From Candidatus Woesebacteria bacterium (lineage in GTDB: Bacteria; Patescibacteriota; Microgenomatia; Woykebacterales; 2-01-FULL-43-14), in contig JAGVAV010000004.1 in the NCBI GenBank assembly GCA_020060105.1, forward strand, positions 1-42,558: a stretch of 42,558 bases of DNA, in the 5' to 3' direction. Every line of letters starts with the position of its first letter. Position 1 is the stretch's first letter. Below the pieces are notes generated by a model. It was given only the letters and a program-made list of their open reading frames with translations, made no database searches and had not been told where the DNA came from. Made by a program: the position numbers and the translations under genes. This document shows, piece after piece, positions 37,673 to 42,558 of the stretch.

Positions 37673-40369
37673 TTATCTACTAATAAGCTTTATTTTTGGA
37701 CTTCCTTCTTCTGGGCTTGGTAAGGTAATCTCCCCAGACAAATTTCCTTGCTCAGACCTTCTTTCTCCCCCCGCAATCAAAGGAATACCTCCTTCGGAAG
37801 AAACATTTACTGGTGGAGAGTCCTTAACCTCCCCAACCGGTAAATTCCCAGGGATTAGAGTCGCGTTAAACTCTGCTTGAGGTTGCTGAACTTGAGGCTG
37901 CGGCTGAATTTGGCTCTTCTTAATCTCCTCTATTGCCCACTGAGGAGGAATTGGAGGTCCTCCTAATCTGAACTTCGTTTCCGTCCAACGCCGAATAATT
38001 TTTTCTACTCTTTCGATTGGTTTTGAGTACTTTGCCCGGGAAAGCATGATTGCTTGTTCTCGCATACCCGTCACGTCTGCGAAAGGTGGAAGAGTTTTCG
38101 CGCTAAACGGAGCTGAGGCCATATTATCAATCTGAAGTTTTAAATAAACTTCATGCATCCCTAGGTTAATAATGTCTTGAGCAGTAAAGGTCGGCGCGAA
38201 CTCCTTCTCGAGATACAGAGCGTCAGTCGGCCCGGCGACAAACGATATCAAGGTACCCACGTTCCCAAAAACAGCGTCCTTCACCGCAAGCGGCATTTGC
38301 TCGATGTACTGATGAGCCACAAATAAGTTTAAACGATATTTTCTGGCTTCAGATAATATTGTCGCAAAAGAATCGGTAGCAAACTTCTGAAACTCATCGG
38401 CGTAAACGTAAAAATCCCGACGCTGTTCTTCAGGCATATCTACCCGCCGCATGGCCGCAAATTGAAGCTGAGAAATCACCATCGCTCCCAGTAAAGCGCT
38501 ATTACTCTCCCCTATTCTGCCTGTCGCTAAATTTACAAAAAATATCTTTCCCGAATTAATAATTTCATCAATTCGAATCGTACTTTTTGGCTGTCCAACA
38601 ATGTTTCGAATGGTACTAGCGTTTAAAAATTGGCCAACCTTGTTTTGAATTGGAGAAATAGCTTCAGTAATTAACTTTTGATTACTTTTCATTTGAGTAA
38701 ACTCTTTGTTCCAAAACTCTTTCATCACTGGATCACTGATCTGGCTAACGATAAATCTTTGATAATCCGGGTCCGTCAGCAACCTCACTATCCCTAACAA
38801 TGACGTATTTGGCACCTCTAGTAAAGTTAAAATACAATTCATCAATAAATACTCAAGTCTTGGTCCCCAGCTATTAGCAAAATATTTTTTAAATACATCT
38901 AAGAGGCCAGAAGCGATTAAGTTACGTTGCCTGGGATCAACCACCTCAAGCATATTTAAAGCCACGGGATACTCTGAATCGGCTGGGTTGAAGATAACGA
39001 CATCTTCCAACCTATTTTCTGGGACAAAGTTTAAAAGATCATCAATCGCGTCTCCGTGAGGATCTAAGAAAGCCACCCCTTCCCCGGAACGCATATCTGA
39101 AATGATCATGTTTTTCATTAAAGTAGATTTTCCTACTCCCGTTTTGCCAATAACGTACATGTGCTTCCGCCGATCCGCCCGTTTTATACCAAACTTTACG
39201 TTGGAATCTCTAAAAACTGTTTCCGCAAAGTAAGTGCAGTTGGTGGTGGGTAAGTTAAGAGGAGGTTCACCTTTTTTAGCTCTCGTCCAAGCAATCGTCG
39301 GAGTCTCCACGGAGATGTTGGGCAAATGGAATATTGAAGCTAGCTCTTCGATATTTAAAATATACGCGTTGTCTTCAGATTCAGGAAATAATCTTCTTCG
39401 GTATTCAGAAAGAACTTCCTTTGGCAATTTCTTCTCTGGGTTAGGAACAAAATTATTTAGATTCGCCGTTGAAAACTGTTTAAATGAGGCAATCGCGGAA
39501 GAAAGTTGTTGCCTAGCCTGCTCCTCGGACTCTGAAACTGCGATAATTCTCACTTTAGTTTCAAAACCCATTTTGGTTAGCTTGTTTTCTATCGCCTTTA
39601 ATTCTAAATCCTGGCCAGCGGACAATCTGGGAGGAGGGGTATTTAGTTGCGACTGTTTGAGCGGTTCTTGAGGACCGGTTGTCGCGTGAGTAACCATATT
39701 ACCCACGTGGGAAAAGAGTTGCTTCGCAACATCAGCCGCTAGAGCCGCGGGGTCTAAACTGACCGGGGAGGCGCCAGATCGAATCATTGTCACATACTGA
39801 TGTCCTCTTTCCTGCCACACATCTTCGACAGGCCGAATTAATATCTGAACCCAAATTTTCTCTGTCGGTGAAACTTTCCCCACTGCCCCGGTAATGGCTG
39901 CTAAAGGATCTACCTCAAAATCCCGAAAAGTCTTAATCGGAAAAATATAATCCCGCGCTAAAACAATCTCTGCTGAAGCGAGATGGCTGTTTTCCGAAAC
40001 ATTTTGAGTATAATCATCAACTACCCTGATTTCCGCGTCTGGATATTGAGCATAAATCTGGCCTTCAACAAAATTTTTGAAGTGCTTAGGGGTAAAAACG
40101 TAAAAACGAATTCCCGACTCTGAAGAGGCAATCTCCAAACTAAGGTGTTCCTGTACTTCGGGGGTGAACTTTAATAAGCCGTGAAGGGAAGCGAACATTT
40201 GTTCAGCGGCGATAGGAGTTTTTTCATTTTCTTTAGGCAGTTCAATAGCTAGCAAAACTCCCTCTGCTACTTCTGGGGAAATATTACTTCCCTCTAATCT
40301 TTTTGCCGCTTGATAAGCTAAAAAGAAGGAAGTTCCTAAAATCAAGGTAATCAATATCAAGTACAACAT
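37673..40369 (-). CDS. VirB4/TraD-like conjugation-type ATPase, membrane anchored
   Basis: An 898-residue protein with one N-terminal membrane helix (LYLILITLILGTSFFLAYQA). About 350 residues of a poorly conserved domain precede the motor. The P-loop is VIGKTGVGKSTLMKNMI near 405, then GVAFLDPHGDAIDDLL (Walker-B-like) and FYVYADEFQKFATDSFATILSEARKYRLNLFVAHQ, a DEFQ block typical of type IV coupling proteins and HerA/FtsK-class ATPases. The last 120 residues are Pro- and Gln-rich. It would pump DNA or protein at the membrane. No relaxase, VirB6 or other transfer gene is in the window, so a full conjugation system is not supported. Its promoter is TTGACA-17-TACAAT. Confidence 0.9.
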   Translation of the reverse strand: MLYLILITLILGTSFFLAYQAAKRLEGSNISPEVAEGVLLAIELPKENEKTPIAAEQMFASLHGLLKFTPEVQEHLSLEIASSESGIRFYVFTPKHFKNFVEGQIYAQYPDAEIRVVDDYTQNVSENSHLASAEIVLARDYIFPIKTFRDFEVDPLAAITGAVGKVSPTEKIWVQILIRPVEDVWQERGHQYVTMIRSGASPVSLDPAALAADVAKQLFSHVGNMVTHATTGPQEPLKQSQLNTPPPRLSAGQDLELKAIENKLTKMGFETKVRIIAVSESEEQARQQLSSAIASFKQFSTANLNNFVPNPEKKLPKEVLSEYRRRLFPESEDNAYILNIEELASIFHLPNISVETPTIAWTRAKKGEPPLNLPTTNCTYFAETVFRDSNVKFGIKRADRRKHMYVIGKTGVGKSTLMKNMIISDMRSGEGVAFLDPHGDAIDDLLNFVPENRLEDVVIFNPADSEYPVALNMLEVVDPRQRNLIASGLLDVFKKYFANSWGPRLEYLLMNCILTLLEVPNTSLLGIVRLLTDPDYQRFIVSQISDPVMKEFWNKEFTQMKSNQKLITEAISPIQNKVGQFLNASTIRNIVGQPKSTIRIDEIINSGKIFFVNLATGRIGESNSALLGAMVISQLQFAAMRRVDMPEEQRRDFYVYADEFQKFATDSFATILSEARKYRLNLFVAHQYIEQMPLAVKDAVFGNVGTLISFVAGPTDALYLEKEFAPTFTAQDIINLGMHEVYLKLQIDNMASAPFSAKTLPPFADVTGMREQAIMLSRAKYSKPIERVEKIIRRWTETKFRLGGPPIPPQWAIEEIKKSQIQPQPQVQQPQAEFNATLIPGNLPVGEVKDSPPVNVSSEGGIPLIAGGERRSEQGNLSGEITLPSPEEGSPKIKLISR

Positions 40370-40404
40370 GTCTTTAACAAAATTTTCTCGACTCTCTCGA
40401 ACGT

Positions 40405-40433
40405 ATTGTAACTAAATTCCTTCTTATTGTCAA
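40405..40433 (-). promoter_or_regulatory. Promoter of the VirB4/TraD-like ATPase
   Basis: TTGACA, 17 bases, TACAAT on the minus strand. The leader would be about 30 bases. It is divergent from the promoter of the 40531 gene. Confidence 0.65.
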
Positions 40434-40473
40434 ATAACAGTTAACACCTACTAGACAAAGGTAGAATAGTTCA

Positions 40474-40482
40474 TGCTATAAT
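40474..40482 (+). promoter_or_regulatory. Extended -10 promoter of the O-antigen-ligase-like gene
   Basis: TGCTATAAT is a perfect extended -10 element within CATGCTATAATGT, the same block as upstream of holB. Here the leader is about 40 bases and contains a strong AGGAGG 10 bases before the ATG. Confidence 0.65.
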
Positions 40483-40530
40483 GTAATAACTTAGCTAAAT
40501 TTAAACCACTATTCAGGAGGGCGTAAAACT

Positions 40531-42453
40531 ATGAAAAAAATAAAAACGTATCTAAACGCGAAAGGACTTTTTCAATCTCTTTCTCACCTCAAGCCAAACA
40601 AAGAACTACTTCACAAAATTTCTAGAAGTCTTAACTACCGACAAATAAAGCCTGAACAAATACCCTCCTGGTTACTCGTAATTCTCGCAATTACCTTCCC
40701 CTTATTTTACTCCAGCGCTTTCTTAAATCCCTTAGGCTTAAGTAAGCAGCTGTTGATTCTTTTTCTAGCCGCCCTTATTCTTCTTTCCTATGCGATAATC
40801 AATAAGTTCTCTTTTAGTTTCAGAGGCGGACGTTTAGGGCATTTCGTTTTTGCTTTCATTCTCACCGCCGTTTTCTCTACCTTGATCAGCAAAAACCCTT
40901 ATTTGTCCTTTTTCGGCAACTACCCAGAATTCGCCGGTGGTTTACTTTCAATATTAATATTAGGAGGGTTTTATTTCCTAGTTATTAATGTCTTAAACGA
41001 AAAATGGGTTGAAAATATATTAGGCGGGGTAGTTCTAGGCGTCACCCTCGCAACTTTATTAACCATATCCCAGTCCTTCTTTAAAGAGGTTTCTACCTTT
41101 CTAAGTTTAAGTTCTCCCGCGGGCGTTTTTGGCACAAGCGAAAACTGGCGGGTAGCTTTACTCCTAACCCTACCTTTAGGACTGGGACTTTCTTTCTTAG
41201 CCAAGCTAAAGTGGAATAAGATAATAGGTAGCCTTTGTCTAATCATTCTTTCCCTAATTTTGTTTCTTCCCCAAACTGCCAAACTTCTTTCACCTGAAGT
41301 AAACTCAGTTAGTTTCTCTGAAAATATCAGTTTAAGTCAAAAAATAGCGGAAAAAAATCTCATTTTTGGGGTGGGTCCGGCAGGAGTAGAAAACACCTTA
41401 GAAACAATTGAAAAGACCTCTCCTTCGGCTGATTCCCAACCGCCAGTTTTGGGTTCTATCTTTAACAAGTTCACCAATCTTGGAGTTGTTGGGCTTGTTG
41501 CCTACTTGGCTCTAATTGTTGTTTTCTTAAAAACCGGTTTTAGGATTATCAAAAAACCAGTCAAGGATTCCCGGCAGTATCTCAACCTAGTCGTTTTTGT
41601 CACAGCTCTTGGCTACTTAACCTACCAAGTTTTTTCTCCAGCGAGCTTTCTCTTAGACTTTTATTTTTGGCTTCTGCTTTCCCTCCTAATCGTTAATACT
41701 GAAGAAAAAATCAACGTAAAGATCAGAAATAGTTCTCCGCTAAACAGCTATTTGACCGTAACTTCGGTAATTATTGTCTTAGGCTTCTTTTACCTCTTGG
41801 GGAGAGTTTATGAGGCTGAAGTCAGTTTTGCCGAAGGGTCTAAATATCGAACCAGTGGTAACGATAAAGAGGCAGTCTTAAAAATCGAAAGAGCAGCCGA
41901 TCTTAACCCACTAATGGACGTATATAAAAGCGAGTTGGGGCGGGCTCAAGTATCGCTAGCCTTGGAAAGTTTCAACTCACAGGACACCTCGAACAAGCCC
42001 GAAGTAGAGAGTCTGTTGGATAAGGGAATCGCTGCTGTCAAAGACGCTCTTAAGTTAAACCCAACCTTAAAATCAAACCACCTTGCCCTAACTCAGGTTT
42101 ATTATAACGCCGCTTTAGTTAACGAAGAGTATCTTATGAAAGCAATCGATTCGGCAAAGGAATCCGTTTCTTTGTTCCCCACCGACCCATCCATTGTGGC
42201 GAACCTAGCTATTATTTATGAAAGAACTAAAAACTTCGATTCGGCAGTGGAAATTTATTCCAAACTCCTCGACCTCATCCCTCAAAAGGCGATCGTTTAT
42301 ATGAGAATCGCTACCATATACGAAGAAAAGAAAGACCTAACCAAAGCCATTGAATATTGGGAAAAAGTCTATGAAATGGAAAGCCGATCAGAAATCAAAG
42401 ATAAAATTGAGGAACTAAAGAAACAATTAACGGAAAATAGCTCAAAAACTTAG
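40531..42453 (+). CDS. O-antigen ligase-like membrane protein with C-terminal TPRs
   Basis: A 640-residue protein. Residues about 45-440 carry ten or more membrane helices with the Wzy/O-antigen-ligase arrangement: NPYLSFFGNYPEFAGGLLS before a mid helix, a long external loop (SLSQKIAEKNLIFGVGPAGVENTLE) with the conserved G-x-G-P and Glu, and further helices. The C-terminal 200 residues are soluble TPRs (YNAALVNEEYLMKAIDSAKESVSLFP, IYSKLLDLIPQKAIVYMRIATIYEE). This pairing is seen in glycan ligases and pilin glycosyltransferases. It may join lipid-linked glycans to surface polymers or to the pilins of the first cluster. The substrate cannot be named. A strong AGGAGG site precedes the ATG. Confidence 0.88.
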   Translation: MKKIKTYLNAKGLFQSLSHLKPNKELLHKISRSLNYRQIKPEQIPSWLLVILAITFPLFYSSAFLNPLGLSKQLLILFLAALILLSYAIINKFSFSFRGGRLGHFVFAFILTAVFSTLISKNPYLSFFGNYPEFAGGLLSILILGGFYFLVINVLNEKWVENILGGVVLGVTLATLLTISQSFFKEVSTFLSLSSPAGVFGTSENWRVALLLTLPLGLGLSFLAKLKWNKIIGSLCLIILSLILFLPQTAKLLSPEVNSVSFSENISLSQKIAEKNLIFGVGPAGVENTLETIEKTSPSADSQPPVLGSIFNKFTNLGVVGLVAYLALIVVFLKTGFRIIKKPVKDSRQYLNLVVFVTALGYLTYQVFSPASFLLDFYFWLLLSLLIVNTEEKINVKIRNSSPLNSYLTVTSVIIVLGFFYLLGRVYEAEVSFAEGSKYRTSGNDKEAVLKIERAADLNPLMDVYKSELGRAQVSLALESFNSQDTSNKPEVESLLDKGIAAVKDALKLNPTLKSNHLALTQVYYNAALVNEEYLMKAIDSAKESVSLFPTDPSIVANLAIIYERTKNFDSAVEIYSKLLDLIPQKAIVYMRIATIYEEKKDLTKAIEYWEKVYEMESRSEIKDKIEELKKQLTENSSKT

Positions 42454-42558
42454 GCTCAAACTGAAAAAGATCAAACACATTTGAGACAATTAAGTTAAAT
42501 TGCCGTCCGATTTTAACAAGATTGTTTACTCTAGACCAAAATATTCTAATACTGTATA

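Noticed and set aside
37673-42453. Complete conjugation or secretion system around the large ATPase
   Set aside because: No relaxase, VirB6, VirB8 or pilin-processing transfer genes are visible; only the ATPase is supported.

Overview
The window looks like a chromosomal piece of a Patescibacteria (CPR) bacterium, probably from the Microgenomates side. This is inferred from gene content, not from a marker tree. The signs are compact genes, a complete type IV pilus cassette, a trigger factor without its PPIase domain, a single Xer recombinase next to orphan genes, a VirB4/TraD-like ATPase of the kind common in CPR, and an unknown protein (36.8-37.6 kb) of a type I associate with CPR genomes. 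No rRNA, tRNA, CRISPR array, insertion sequence or integrated phage was recognised.

Layout. 1-8.9 kb, minus strand: type IV pilus operon read right to left (pilB, pilT, pilC, pilin, pilD, then five minor prepilins, the last cut by the window edge). 9.0-15.2 kb, plus strand: holB, a RicT/PSP1 protein, gyrB, gyrA. 15.2-19.4 kb: glyA and pyrD on the minus strand, interleaved with three small G+C-rich orphan genes on the plus strand; all three have their own promoter and two have a clear terminator. 19.4-22.8 kb: Xer recombinase, a 515-base structured spacer, an SDH-type serine protease and a frameshifted thermonuclease. 22.8-26.4 kb: DUF192, a holin-family membrane protein, MscS, trigger factor and a beta-lactamase-fold serine hydrolase. 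26.5-28.9 kb: a two-gene, membrane-anchored, split Cas4-like nuclease, a small membrane protein and a RecB-type Fe-S nuclease. 28.9-31.8 kb: a ROK kinase, GalT and TreT sugar module. 31.9-33.6 kb: a beta-carbonic-anhydrase-like orphan followed by a 1.2-kb convergent gap without genes. 33.6-42.5 kb: membrane protein, ruvC, yebC, a TPR protein behind a palindromic operator-like promoter, the CPR-type unknown, a large conjugation-type ATPase and an O-antigen-ligase/TPR protein.

How the parts may fit. The pilus could bring DNA to the cell surface. The membrane-anchored nucleases (thermonuclease, Cas4-like pair) and the RecB-like nuclease could process it; this is inference. The sugar module could interconvert trehalose, glucose, glucose phosphate and UDP-sugars. 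Many housekeeping genes have consensus promoters whose -10 box ends only 6-9 bases before the start codon, which predicts leaderless mRNAs. The orphan genes instead mostly use strong AAAGGAG Shine-Dalgarno sites and leader hairpins. The points I rate highest are the split Cas4-like pair, the leaderless promoter pattern, the autonomous orphan cassettes with leader hairpins, the beta-carbonic-anhydrase-like gene and the 1.2-kb orphan gap.
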